NCBI RefSeq assembly: GCF_013403875.1
Contig: NZ_JACBNX010000013.1
Location: 99,584-163,583, forward strand
Length of the DNA stretch: 64,000 nucleotides
Direction of reading: 5' to 3'
Origin: Burkholderia guangdongensis
GTDB lineage: Bacteria; Pseudomonadota; Gammaproteobacteria; Burkholderiales; Burkholderiaceae
A program made the position numbers and the translations under genes. Of this stretch, positions 49,907-57,741 are shown in pieces (the first letter of the stretch is position 1; every line of letters begins with the position of its first letter). The notes below the pieces were generated by a model. That model saw only the letters and a list, made by a program, of their open reading frames with translations. It was not told where the DNA came from and did no database searches.

Positions 49907-50611
49907 TCAGCGGTCGTCGCGCCCCGCGACGAGCGGATAGACGATGCCCGCGATCACGGCGCCGACGAGCGGCGCGACCCAGAACAGCCACAGCTGCCCG
50001 ATCGCGTCGCCGCCGACGAACAGCGCGGGCCCCGTCGAGCGCGCGGGATTGACCGACGTGTTCGTCACCGGAATCGAGATCAGGTGGATCAGCGTCAGGC
50101 ACAGCCCGATCGCGATCGGCGCGAAGCCGGCCGGCGCGCGCTTGTCGGTCGCGCCGAGGATCACGAACAGGAAGAAGCCCGTCATCACCACCTCGCAGAC
50201 GAGCGCCGCCGCGAGCGAGTAGTGGCCGGGCGAACGATCGGCGTAGCCGTTCGTCGCGAAGCCGCTGCCGACGACGTCGAAACCCGGTTTGCCGGTCGCG
50301 ATCACATACAGCACGAACGCGCCGAGCGTCGCGCCGACGACCTGCGCGACGATATACGGCACGAGATCGCGCGCCGGAAAGCGCCCGGCGACGGTGAGGC
50401 CGACGCTGACGGCCGGATTCAGATGGCATCCCGACACGTGGCCGATCGCGAAGGCCATCGTCAGCACCGTCAGGCCGAACGCGAGCGCGACGCCCGCGAA
50501 GCCGATGCCGAGACCGGGAAACGCCGCCGCGAGCACGGCGCTGCCGCAGCCGCCGAGCACTAGCCAGAACGTACCGAATGCTTCCGCTGCAAGACGCTGA
50601 GATAGTTTCAT
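49907..50611 (-). CDS. aqpZ: Aquaporin Z
   Basis: The 234-residue protein has six membrane segments and the two NPA boxes of aquaporins: [20 protein letters not shown] after TM2 and [18 protein letters not shown] after TM5. The start [20 protein letters not shown] and the AqpZ-like selectivity region identify it as the water-specific bacterial form. It is a single gene, divergent from the NCS1 permease gene. It serves rapid water movement across the inner membrane under osmotic change. Confidence 0.95.
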   Translation of the reverse strand: MKLSQRLAAEAFGTFWLVLGGCGSAVLAAAFPGLGIGFAGVALAFGLTVLTMAFAIGHVSGCHLNPAVSVGLTVAGRFPARDLVPYIVAQVVGATLGAFVLYVIATGKPGFDVVGSGFATNGYADRSPGHYSLAAALVCEVVMTGFFLFVILGATDKRAPAGFAPIAIGLCLTLIHLISIPVTNTSVNPARSTGPALFVGGDAIGQLWLFWVAPLVGAVIAGIVYPLVAGRDDR

Positions 50612-50776
50612 CGTGTTGGACGCCTGATAGAGAGAACGAAAGGGGAACGTCGATCCGGTGCACCGCACACGCGAACGGACCTTTGTCAGACTAATGGAAG
50701 CGGCGCGACGGCAGCGTCAACTATTGTAAAAAGTCGGGGCCAGAGCATGACCGGGTTTCACCTAGTACCGCCGAAG

Positions 50777-50788
50777 TTGTATATACAA
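50777..50788. promoter_or_regulatory. Perfect palindrome ttgtatatacaa, putative GntR/HutC-type operator
   Basis: The 12-bp palindrome lies 87 bp upstream of the NCS1 permease start, in the region shared with aqpZ. Its TGTA-N2-TACA form resembles sites known for HutC-type GntR repressors of histidine utilisation. Permeases of this class are often found with hut or pyrimidine genes. No such regulator gene is in the window, so the assignment rests on the motif alone. Confidence 0.5.
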
Positions 50789-50874
50789 GATCATCTGCTC
50801 CGCAGCGTCGGAGCGCGCATTCCGCCGACTTCCGCCGACTATTCGCAGCCTTTATCTGTCTGGAGATCTGGCAA

Positions 50875-52296
50875 GTGGCAAACACGAGCAAACCGGCCGC
50901 CGGCGGTGGCCTGATCGAAGTCCGTTCGATCGATTTCATCCCCGACACCGAACGACACGGTGGCCTGCTGAGCCAGTTCACGCTGTGGCTGTCCGCGAAC
51001 ATGCAGATCACCGCGATCGTGACGGGCGCGCTGGCCGTCGTGCTCGGCGGCGACGTGTTCTGGTCGCTCGTCGCGCTGCTGCTCGGGCAGCTGATCGGCG
51101 GCGCGGTGATGGCGCTGCACGGCGCGCAGGGGCCGCAGCTCGGGCTGCCGCAGATGATCTCGAGCCGCGTGCAGTTCGGCGTGTACGGCGCGACGATTCC
51201 GATCGTGCTCGTCTGCCTGATGTACGTCGGCTTTTCCGCGAGTGGTTCGGTGCTCGCCGGGCAGGCGGTCGCGCAGCTGCTGAGCGTCGACGACACGACC
51301 GGGATCCTGCTGTTCGCCGCGGTGATCGTCGTGCTGACCGTGTGCGGCTACCGGCTGATCCATTCGGTCGGCCGCATCGCGAGCGTGATCGGCATCGCCG
51401 CGTTCGTCTACATGTTCGCGCAGCTGTTCGCGAAGCACGACGTCGGCGCGCTGCTCGCGAACCGGCACTTCACGCTGCCGAGCTTCCTGCTGTCGATGTC
51501 GCTGTCCGCATCGTGGCAAATCGCGTTCGGCCCGTACGTCGCCGACTATTCGCGCTACCTGCCGCGCTCGACGTCGTCCGTGCGCACGTTCTTCGCGGTC
51601 GGCCTCGGCTCGGTGATCGGCGCGCAGGCGGCGATGGTGTTCGGCGTGTTCGCGGCCGCGCTCGCCGGCAGCCAGTTCGGGCATCACGAAGTCGCGTACA
51701 TCGTCGGGCTCGGTTCGTCCGGCGCCGTCGCCGCGCTGCTGTACTTCAGCATCGCGTTCGGCAAGGTGACCGTCACCGCGCTGAACTCGTACGGCAGCTT
51801 CATGTCGATGGCGACCGTCGTCAGCGGCTTTCGCGGCAAAGGCGGCGTGTCCGCGCGCAGCCGTCTCGTCTATATCGTCGGCATGGTGTGCCTGTCGACG
51901 CTCGTCGCGATCGCCGGCCGTCATTCGTTCCTGAAGGAATTCACCGCGTTCATCCTGTTCCTGCTCGCGTTCTTCACGCCGTGGAGCGCGATCAACCTGG
52001 TCGACTACTACTGCTTCACGCGCTCGCGCTACGACGTGCCGGCGCTGTCCGATCCGGACGGCCGCTACGGGCGCTGGAACGGGATGGCGATCTCGATCTA
52101 CGTGATCGGGATTCTGGTGCAGCTGCCGTTCATGTCGACGAGCTTCTACACCGGCCCGCTCGTCGACGCGCTGGGCGGCACCGACATCTCGTGGATCATC
52201 GGCCTCGTCGTTCCGGCGGTGTTGTATTACGCGGGCGCGAGCCGTTCGGCGCGCGACATTCCCCGTCAGCTGATCCTGCCCGCCGAGCGCGGCTGA
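50875..52296 (+). CDS. NCS1-family permease (cytosine/purine/allantoin type)
   Basis: The 473-residue transporter begins at GTG 50875 with MANTSKPAAGGGLIEVRSID, then about 12 membrane segments. NCS1 features are LGGDVFWSLVALLLGQLIGG, HGAQGPQLGLPQMISSRVQF (TM3 region), SWQIAFGPYVADYSRYLPRS (TM6) and the TM10 region LLAFFTPWSAINLVDYYCFT. NCS1 carriers are cation or proton symporters for nucleobases, hydantoins or related compounds. A perfect palindrome sits upstream. The cognate catabolic enzymes are not here, so the substrate is open. Confidence 0.9.
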   Translation: MANTSKPAAGGGLIEVRSIDFIPDTERHGGLLSQFTLWLSANMQITAIVTGALAVVLGGDVFWSLVALLLGQLIGGAVMALHGAQGPQLGLPQMISSRVQFGVYGATIPIVLVCLMYVGFSASGSVLAGQAVAQLLSVDDTTGILLFAAVIVVLTVCGYRLIHSVGRIASVIGIAAFVYMFAQLFAKHDVGALLANRHFTLPSFLLSMSLSASWQIAFGPYVADYSRYLPRSTSSVRTFFAVGLGSVIGAQAAMVFGVFAAALAGSQFGHHEVAYIVGLGSSGAVAALLYFSIAFGKVTVTALNSYGSFMSMATVVSGFRGKGGVSARSRLVYIVGMVCLSTLVAIAGRHSFLKEFTAFILFLLAFFTPWSAINLVDYYCFTRSRYDVPALSDPDGRYGRWNGMAISIYVIGILVQLPFMSTSFYTGPLVDALGGTDISWIIGLVVPAVLYYAGASRSARDIPRQLILPAERG

Positions 52297-52315
52297 TTCC
52301 GCCGTCGCCCGCGCA

Positions 52316-52372
52316 GCGTTTCCGGGCGACGCTTTCCGGGTGACGCTTTCCGGGTGACGCTTTCCGGGCGAC
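52316..52372 (+). repeat. 14-bp tandem repeats after the NCS1 permease gene
   Basis: About four head-to-tail copies of gctttccgggtgac or a one-base variant begin at 52316 (15 bases, slightly longer), 52331, 52345 and 52359. They start 20 bp after the permease stop and lie in non-coding DNA. The unit length equals that of the repeat array at 32673-32770, but the sequence is different. Confidence 0.9.
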
Positions 52373-52572
52373 GCGGCATGCCGGGCCCGGCCGCCCTAAC
52401 ACGCGCGTGGAGGGGGAACATATGGCCGGTGTAATCAGGAGAATTCACGACCCGGTCGAGACAAGCCTTTTTTAGTCATCTACCTTGTAGTCACGCGTCT
52501 TCGGGCCACACGGGCGAAATCGGTCGCCGCGGCGCGGGCGTGGTACGACAACATTCAACAAGGAGATCCGAC

Positions 52573-52878
52573 ATGACCCAGTTTCGCGTGGCTTCCGCAG
52601 CGCTCGCAGTATCGATCGGCATCGCGCTGCTGCACGCGCCGGCGGCCTTCGCACAGGAACCTGCTTCGGCGGCAGCCCCGATGGCGGCCCCGGCGGGCGC
52701 TTCGATGACCAAGCAGGAAATGAAGGCGCAGCGCAAGGCGAAGCACAAGGCGGCACGGGCGAAGCGGAACGCGGACCTCAACGCGATCGAGAAGAACGGC
52801 TATCGGCTGTCGGCCGACAAGGGCACGTCCAACCAGCCGAGCGCCGCACCGAAGGCCGCATCGTCGCCCGCGCAGTGA
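52573..52878 (+). CDS. Small exported Ala/Lys-rich protein
   Basis: The 101-residue protein starts at ATG 52573 behind aaggagatccgac. It has a clear signal peptide (ASAALAVSIGIALLHAPAAF, cleaved after AFA). The mature part is short, charged and low in complexity: EMKAQRKAKHKAARAKRNAD in the middle and an Ala/Pro/Ser tail. No enzyme motif, cysteine or lipobox is present. I do not recognise a named family. It is likely a small periplasmic, basic protein; similar short exported proteins are frequent in Burkholderia. Confidence 0.75.
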   Translation: MTQFRVASAALAVSIGIALLHAPAAFAQEPASAAAPMAAPAGASMTKQEMKAQRKAKHKAARAKRNADLNAIEKNGYRLSADKGTSNQPSAAPKAASSPAQ

Positions 52879-53038
52879 CGCCGGGCCGCCGCGGCGCACC
52901 TCGCAGGCCCCGCCGGCCGGCGGGGCGCGTCGCGGCGCGCACCTGAATGCCGTATTAACCCTCCCCGAACCGCGAAGAGTCACGGCGCCACTGCCGCCAG
53001 CGTGTAAACTGCTGCCTTTTTTCGACTCTCGTGGTGGT

Positions 53039-53881
53039 ATGGAGCAAGCCTCGCAGCGCAGCGCGCTCAGCGGTCCGACGCTGATCCGCGTGCTCGCGCG
53101 CCTGTCGGACATAGACGTTCCGGCCCCCGGACAGTCGCTGTCGGACCGGCTGAGCCAGTGGCTCGGCTGGACCGACGCGATCACGCTGTCCGGCGTGCTG
53201 AACGCAAGCCCGCCCGCGGCCGCCGGCGCGCGTGTAGGTGAGCGTGTAGGTGAGCGTATAGGCGCGCCTGCCGGCGCCGACGATGCCGCGCGCCTGTGCG
53301 CGCAGACGCGCTCGTCGCTCGCGCAGGCGATCGTCGGCGTGAACCCGTCCGGCGTTGGCCGTCACGGCGGCGCGCACGCGCGTATACGCGATGCGGTACC
53401 GATGGTGGCGCCGGATGTGGCGCTCGATGCGGCGACGGCCGACTACGCGGACTTCCGTCAGCGCTATCTGTCGCTGCAACAGACGATGCAGACCGACGTC
53501 GGCCAGTTGCGCGGGCGGCTGCGGCGCCTGCTGGCCGCGCGCACGCCTGGCCTCGCGAAGCTCGCGCTGCTCGACGCGAGCATGGAGCAGGCGCTCGGCG
53601 CACGTGAGCGGAGCCTCCTCGCGTCGATCCCGACGCTGCTCGGCGCGCATTTCGAGCGGCTGCGCGACGCGGAGCGGCAACGGCTCGCAGACACGGGTGA
53701 CGCCAGCAACACGGGTGATGCCGGCGACGCCAGCGACGCTCCAGCGAATCAGACCCCATCAACGACGCCCGGCGCGTGGCTGCATGCGTTCCGCAACGAC
53801 ATGCGCAGTGTGCTGCTCGCCGAGCTCGACGTTCGTTTTCAACCGGTCGAAGGGCTGCTCGCGGCCCTTCGCGCCAGCTAA
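53039..53881 (+). CDS. DUF3348-family protein, first gene of a four-gene operon
   Basis: The 280-residue protein begins MEQASQRSALSGPTLIRVLA and matches the DUF3348 family, of unknown function, which heads this operon in Burkholderia. It has a central helical region (FRQRYLSLQQTMQTDVGQLR) and ends FNP-like with LDVRFQPVEGLLAALRAS. An imperfect 12-bp repeat near 53231-53268 encodes VGERVGERIG, and an Asn/Asp/Gly-rich stretch lies near residue 225; both are low in complexity and probably variable in length. There is no signal or membrane segment. The next gene starts 10 bp downstream. A cytoplasmic partner of the membrane complex encoded next is inferred. Confidence 0.85.
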   Translation: MEQASQRSALSGPTLIRVLARLSDIDVPAPGQSLSDRLSQWLGWTDAITLSGVLNASPPAAAGARVGERVGERIGAPAGADDAARLCAQTRSSLAQAIVGVNPSGVGRHGGAHARIRDAVPMVAPDVALDAATADYADFRQRYLSLQQTMQTDVGQLRGRLRRLLAARTPGLAKLALLDASMEQALGARERSLLASIPTLLGAHFERLRDAERQRLADTGDASNTGDAGDASDAPANQTPSTTPGAWLHAFRNDMRSVLLAELDVRFQPVEGLLAALRAS

Positions 53882-53891
53882 CCGGGCCCTC

Positions 53892-56282
53892 ATGTCCAGA
53901 TCTCACGCTCATCTCGTCGTCTTCCTCGCCGGTCTCGCCGCCGTGTGCGCGATCGGCGCCGGCTATGCGGTGTCGAATCCGCTCGCGTTCGCGGTCACGC
54001 TGCTCGTCGGCGCGTGCTATGTCGCCGGCGCGCTCGAACTGCGCCGCTACCGGCACGCGACCGCGACGTTGTCGCACGCGCTCGCGGGCCTGTCCGAGCC
54101 GCCGCGCGCGCTCGGCGCATGGCTCGACACGCTCGATCCGAGCCTGCGCAACGCGGTGCGCGCGCGCATCGAAGGCGCGCGCGCCGCGCTGCCCGGGCCC
54201 GCGCTGGCACCGTATCTGGTCGGCCTGCTGGTGCTGCTCGGGATGCTCGGCACGCTGCTCGGGATGGTCGTCACGCTGCGCGGCACCGGCGCCGCGCTCG
54301 CCGGCGCGACCGACCTGCAGGCGATCCGCGCGTCGCTCGCGGCGCCGATTCGCGGGCTCGGGTTCTCGTTCGGCACGTCGATCGCGGGCGTGTCGACGTC
54401 CGCGATGCTCGGGCTGCTCGCCGCGCTGTGCCGGCGCGAGCGGCTCGATGCCGCGCGGCAGCTCGACGAGACGATCGCGACGACGTTGCGCGTCCATACG
54501 CATGCGCATCAGCGCGACGAGACGTTCCGGCTGCTGCAGCGGCAGGCCGACACGATGCCGGCGCTCGTCGACCGGCTGCAGACGATGATGGCCGCGCTCG
54601 AACGGCAGAGCGACGCGTCGCACGAGCGGCAGATCGCGAGCCAGCAGGCGTTCCTCGATCACGCTCAGGCCGCGTATGCGGGGCTGGCGTCGTCGGTCGG
54701 GCAGTCGCTGACGGAGAGCGCGGAGCAGAGCGCGCGCGTGGCCGGCGCGGCGCTGCGGCCGGTGATGGAAGCAACGATGGACGGCGTTGCGCGCGAGACG
54801 GCGGCGCTGCACGACGCCGTTACGCAGGCGGTGCAGCGGCAGCTCGACGTGCTGTCGAGCGGCTTCGACGCGACGTCCGCGCGCGTCGCGGACATCTGGG
54901 ATCGCGCGCTCGACGCGCATCGGCAGTCGGGCGACGCGCTGGCCGAGCGGTTGCGCGCGTCGCTCGACCGCTTCGTCGACGCGTTCGAGCAGCGCTCGGC
55001 GGGGCTCGTCGACACGGTGTCCGCGCGCCTCGACGCGACCGCGGGCAACGTGTCCGACGCATGGAACGATGCGCTGTCGCGGCAGACGCGGATCAACGAC
55101 CAGCTCGCCGATCGTCATCAGCAGGCGATGACGGCGGCCACGGCGACGCTTGAACAACACGCGACATCGCTGCTGCGCACGGTCGGCGAATCGCATGCGA
55201 ACTTGCAGACGCAACTCGAATCACGCGACGAGCAGCGTCTCGCCGCGTGGACTGAATCCCTCGGCACGATCGCCGCGACGCTGAACCGCGAATGGGAAGC
55301 GGCCGGCGAACGTACCGCGAGCCGCCAGCAGGCCATCGGCGACACGCTCGCACAGACCGCGCGCGACATCGCTGCGCAGACGCAGATCAACGAGCAGTTG
55401 GCCGATCGCCATCAGCAGGCGATCACGGCGGCGGCGTCGACGCTTGAACAACATGCGGCAGCGCTGCTGCGCACGGTCGGCGAATCGCATGCGAACTTGC
55501 AGACGCAACTCGAATCACGCGACGAGCAGCGTCTCGCCGCGTGGACTGAATCCCTCGGCACGATCGCCACGACGCTGAATCGCGAATGGGAAGCGGCCGG
55601 CGAACGTACCGCGAGCCGCCAGCAGGCCATCTGCGACACGCTCGCACGAACCGCGCAGGATATCTCCGAGCAAACGCACGCGCACGCGCGCGACACGATC
55701 GCGGAGATCGAGCGGCTCGTGCTGGCCGCGTCGGAAGCGCCGAAGGCCGCGGCCGAGGTCGTCGCGGAGTTGCGTGCGAAGCTGTCCGACAGCATGGTCC
55801 GCGACACCGCGATGCTCGACGAGCGCAGCCGCCTGCTCGCGACGCTCGACACGCTGCTCGACGCGGTGAACCACGCGTCGACCGAGCAGCGCAGCGCGGT
55901 CGATGCGCTCGTGTCGACGTCCGCGGATCTGCTCGAGCGCGTCGGCAACCGCTTCACCGAGCGGATCGAGGCCGAGACCGGCAAGCTCGACGGCATCGCC
56001 GCGCGCGTGACCGGCAGCGCGGTCGAGGTCGCGAGCGTCGGCGACGCGTTCGGCGTCGCGGTTCGCGCGTTCGGCGAATCGAACGACACGCTCGTCGCGC
56101 ATCTGCAGCGCCTCGAAGCCGCGCTCGACAAGTCGCTCGCGCGCAGCGACGAGCAGCTCGCGTACTATGTCGCGCAGGCGCGCGAGGTCGTCGACCTGAG
56201 CATGCTGTCGCAGAAGCAGATCATCGAAGACCTGCAGCGGCTCGCCGGCCAGCGCGCGTCCGCCGGAGCCGAAGCCGCATGA
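53892..56282 (+). CDS. MotA/ExbB/ZorA-like membrane protein with a long DUF802 repeat tail
   Basis: The 796-residue protein has four membrane helices in its first 180 residues: about 7-26, 29-47, 108-130 and 156-180. The last two carry the MotA/TolQ/ExbB pattern, GLLVLLGMLGTLLGMVVTL (111-129) and GLGFSFGTSIAGVSTSAMLG (155-174), closest in style to ZorA of Zorya. The remaining 600 residues are a helical cytoplasmic tail rich in Ala, Arg, Glu and Gln, with DUF802 repeats and a 98-residue tandem duplication. The start at 53892 begins the first helix. It overlaps the next gene by ATGA. A proton- or ion-driven motor function is inferred. Confidence 0.8.
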   Translation: MSRSHAHLVVFLAGLAAVCAIGAGYAVSNPLAFAVTLLVGACYVAGALELRRYRHATATLSHALAGLSEPPRALGAWLDTLDPSLRNAVRARIEGARAALPGPALAPYLVGLLVLLGMLGTLLGMVVTLRGTGAALAGATDLQAIRASLAAPIRGLGFSFGTSIAGVSTSAMLGLLAALCRRERLDAARQLDETIATTLRVHTHAHQRDETFRLLQRQADTMPALVDRLQTMMAALERQSDASHERQIASQQAFLDHAQAAYAGLASSVGQSLTESAEQSARVAGAALRPVMEATMDGVARETAALHDAVTQAVQRQLDVLSSGFDATSARVADIWDRALDAHRQSGDALAERLRASLDRFVDAFEQRSAGLVDTVSARLDATAGNVSDAWNDALSRQTRINDQLADRHQQAMTAATATLEQHATSLLRTVGESHANLQTQLESRDEQRLAAWTESLGTIAATLNREWEAAGERTASRQQAIGDTLAQTARDIAAQTQINEQLADRHQQAITAAASTLEQHAAALLRTVGESHANLQTQLESRDEQRLAAWTESLGTIATTLNREWEAAGERTASRQQAICDTLARTAQDISEQTHAHARDTIAEIERLVLAASEAPKAAAEVVAELRAKLSDSMVRDTAMLDERSRLLATLDTLLDAVNHASTEQRSAVDALVSTSADLLERVGNRFTERIEAETGKLDGIAARVTGSAVEVASVGDAFGVAVRAFGESNDTLVAHLQRLEAALDKSLARSDEQLAYYVAQAREVVDLSMLSQKQIIEDLQRLAGQRASAGAEAA
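55083..55670 (+). repeat. 294-bp tandem duplication inside the DUF802 gene
   Basis: Bases 55083-55376 (residues 398-495) are repeated in frame at 55377-55670 (residues 496-593). Over 90 consecutive bases in the middle are identical (from about 55177 and 55471), while the edges differ at several positions. The duplication adds 98 residues to the predicted cytoplasmic tail without breaking the frame, and identity at the DNA level points to a recent copy or to gene conversion. Confidence 0.92.
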
Positions 56283-56962
56283 ACGACGAAATCGACGGCG
56301 GCGCGGAGCTCGAGGCGCCGGTCTGGGCCGCGTTCGGCGATCTGATGTCGGTGCTGCTCGGCGCGTTCCTGCTGATCCTCGTCGGCGTGATCGGGATGCA
56401 GATGGAGGTGTCGTCGCGGCTCGACGAAGCAGTCCGGCAGCAGCGGCTCGAAGCGCAGCGGCGCAAGACGCTCGAACAGGCGCTCGCCGGCCCGCTCGCG
56501 GCCGGGCGCGTGACGCTCGTCGACGGGCGCATCGGGATCAGCGGCAACGTGCTGTTCGCGCTGAACTCGGACCAGTTGCAGCCCGCGGGCCGCGATCTGC
56601 TGAAGAGCCTCGCCGGGCCGCTGGCCGCGTACCTGAAGTCGCGCGACGAGATCCTGATGGTCAGCGGCTTCGCGGACGATCAGCAGGTGAAGGCCGGCAA
56701 CCGCCGCTTCGCCGACAACTGGGAGCTGTCCGCGCAGCGCGCGCTGACCGTGATGCGCGCGCTGATCGACGCCGGGATGCCGGCGTCGTCGGTGTTCGCG
56801 GCCGCGTTCGGCTCCGAGCAGCCGGTCAGCTCGAATGCCGACGACGCGGGGCGTGCGAGGAATCGCCGCGTCGAGATTGCGCCGGTGCCGCGCTCGACCG
56901 CGGCGAGTGTATCGAGTGCGTCGAGTGTTCCGAGTGCCGCCGGCGGAGCGCGCGGTGGATAG
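56279..56962 (+). CDS. MotB/ZorB-like OmpA-domain protein
   Basis: The 227-residue protein has one N-terminal membrane helix, WAAFGDLMSVLLGAFLLILV (residues 16-35). An aspartate (D21) lies at its start, in the same place as the proton-carrying Asp of MotB in the ADFMTAMMAFF segment. A short coiled coil follows, then an OmpA-type peptidoglycan-binding domain: VLFALNSDQLQPAGRDLLKS, VSGFADDQQV and NRRVEIAPV. It lacks a lipobox. The start overlaps the MotA-like gene and the end overlaps the next gene, so the products should be made in fixed ratio. It is the likely stator anchor partner of the preceding protein. Confidence 0.85.
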   Translation: MNDEIDGGAELEAPVWAAFGDLMSVLLGAFLLILVGVIGMQMEVSSRLDEAVRQQRLEAQRRKTLEQALAGPLAAGRVTLVDGRIGISGNVLFALNSDQLQPAGRDLLKSLAGPLAAYLKSRDEILMVSGFADDQQVKAGNRRFADNWELSAQRALTVMRALIDAGMPASSVFAAAFGSEQPVSSNADDAGRARNRRVEIAPVPRSTAASVSSASSVPSAAGGARGG

Positions 56963-57593
56963 CGCCGGAACCGACGCGCGGGCGATGCTCGACGCATGGC
57001 GGGAGCAGGGCGCCGATCGAGTCGATCCGGTGCGCTTCCATCTGATCGACGCGCTCGAGCGGCGCGCGGCGAGCCACGACGGCGCCGTGCGCCGGATGCT
57101 CGACGAGCGGCTGGCCGCGTTGATCGCCGACTATGCGCGCACGCTCGCGCACTCGCGCGCGCCCGCGCAGGCGGCGTCGCCCGCCGAACCGGCGCGCGGC
57201 CCGCTCGCGGCGCTGGTCGATCACATCGCACGCCACGCGAGCGCGCACGCCGGCCGCACGTATCCGGAAGTCGGGATGCTCGACGACTTCCGCGAAATCT
57301 GGTCGAAGCTCAGCACCGAGCGGCAGCTCCGGCAGTCGCTCGACCAGGTGCCGAGAAACGCGGGCCCGCTGAATTCGAGCAGTCTCGTGCATCGGGCGCT
57401 GTCGCAGATGCGCGAGCTGTCGCCCGATTATCTGCGGCAGTTCCTGTCGTACGTGGACACGTTGTCGTGGCTCGATCAGATGGTCGGCGATGGTGCGCCG
57501 GCCGCCGATGAGACGCCGCGCGCGAAGGGGACGAAGGGGGTGAAAGGGGCGAAGGGCGCGAAGAAGGGCTCGCGCGCGTTGACGGCGCGTTGA
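56955..57593 (+). CDS. DUF2894-family protein, last gene of the motor-like operon
   Basis: The 212-residue product starts at GTG 56955, overlapping the OmpA-domain gene by 8 bp; the frame is open earlier but not protein-like. It matches DUF2894, which accompanies the three preceding genes in Burkholderia. The sequence is helical with DARAMLDAWREQGADRVDP at the start, MLDDFREIWSKLSTERQLRQ and LRQFLSYVDTLSWLDQMVG. The C-terminus is a run of KGTKGVKGAKGAKKGSR repeats that should bind nucleic acid or membrane surfaces non-specifically. There is no signal peptide. A cytoplasmic accessory role is inferred. Confidence 0.83.
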   Translation: MDSAGTDARAMLDAWREQGADRVDPVRFHLIDALERRAASHDGAVRRMLDERLAALIADYARTLAHSRAPAQAASPAEPARGPLAALVDHIARHASAHAGRTYPEVGMLDDFREIWSKLSTERQLRQSLDQVPRNAGPLNSSSLVHRALSQMRELSPDYLRQFLSYVDTLSWLDQMVGDGAPAADETPRAKGTKGVKGAKGAKKGSRALTAR

Positions 57594-57624
57594 CTGAGTG
57601 AATCCGCGCGAAAACGTACGAAAC

Positions 57625-57687
57625 GCACCAAGCGCACCAAGCGCACCAAGCGCACCAAGCGCACCAAGCGCACCAAGCGCACCAAGC
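57625..57687. repeat. 9-bp tandem repeat, seven perfect copies
   Basis: The unit gcaccaagc is repeated seven times without change between the convergent stops of the DUF2894 and LuxR genes. Diverged units continue on both sides (cgaaacgcac, gcacgaaat). It is non-coding in the accepted annotation. There are no spacers, so it is not a CRISPR array. Confidence 0.95.
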
Positions 57688-57741
57688 GCACGAAATGCCC
57701 GAAACCCACGAATAGCCGCGTAACGTCGCGCGGCGCGGCCG

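Noticed and set aside
53892..56962. A complete Zorya anti-phage system
   Set aside because: Only ZorA-like and ZorB-like proteins are present. No ZorC, ZorD or ZorE nuclease or helicase gene lies next to them, so calling it Zorya is not supported.
57625..57687. Possible CRISPR array
   Set aside because: The 9-bp units are contiguous with no spacers and no cas genes are near; it is a simple tandem repeat.
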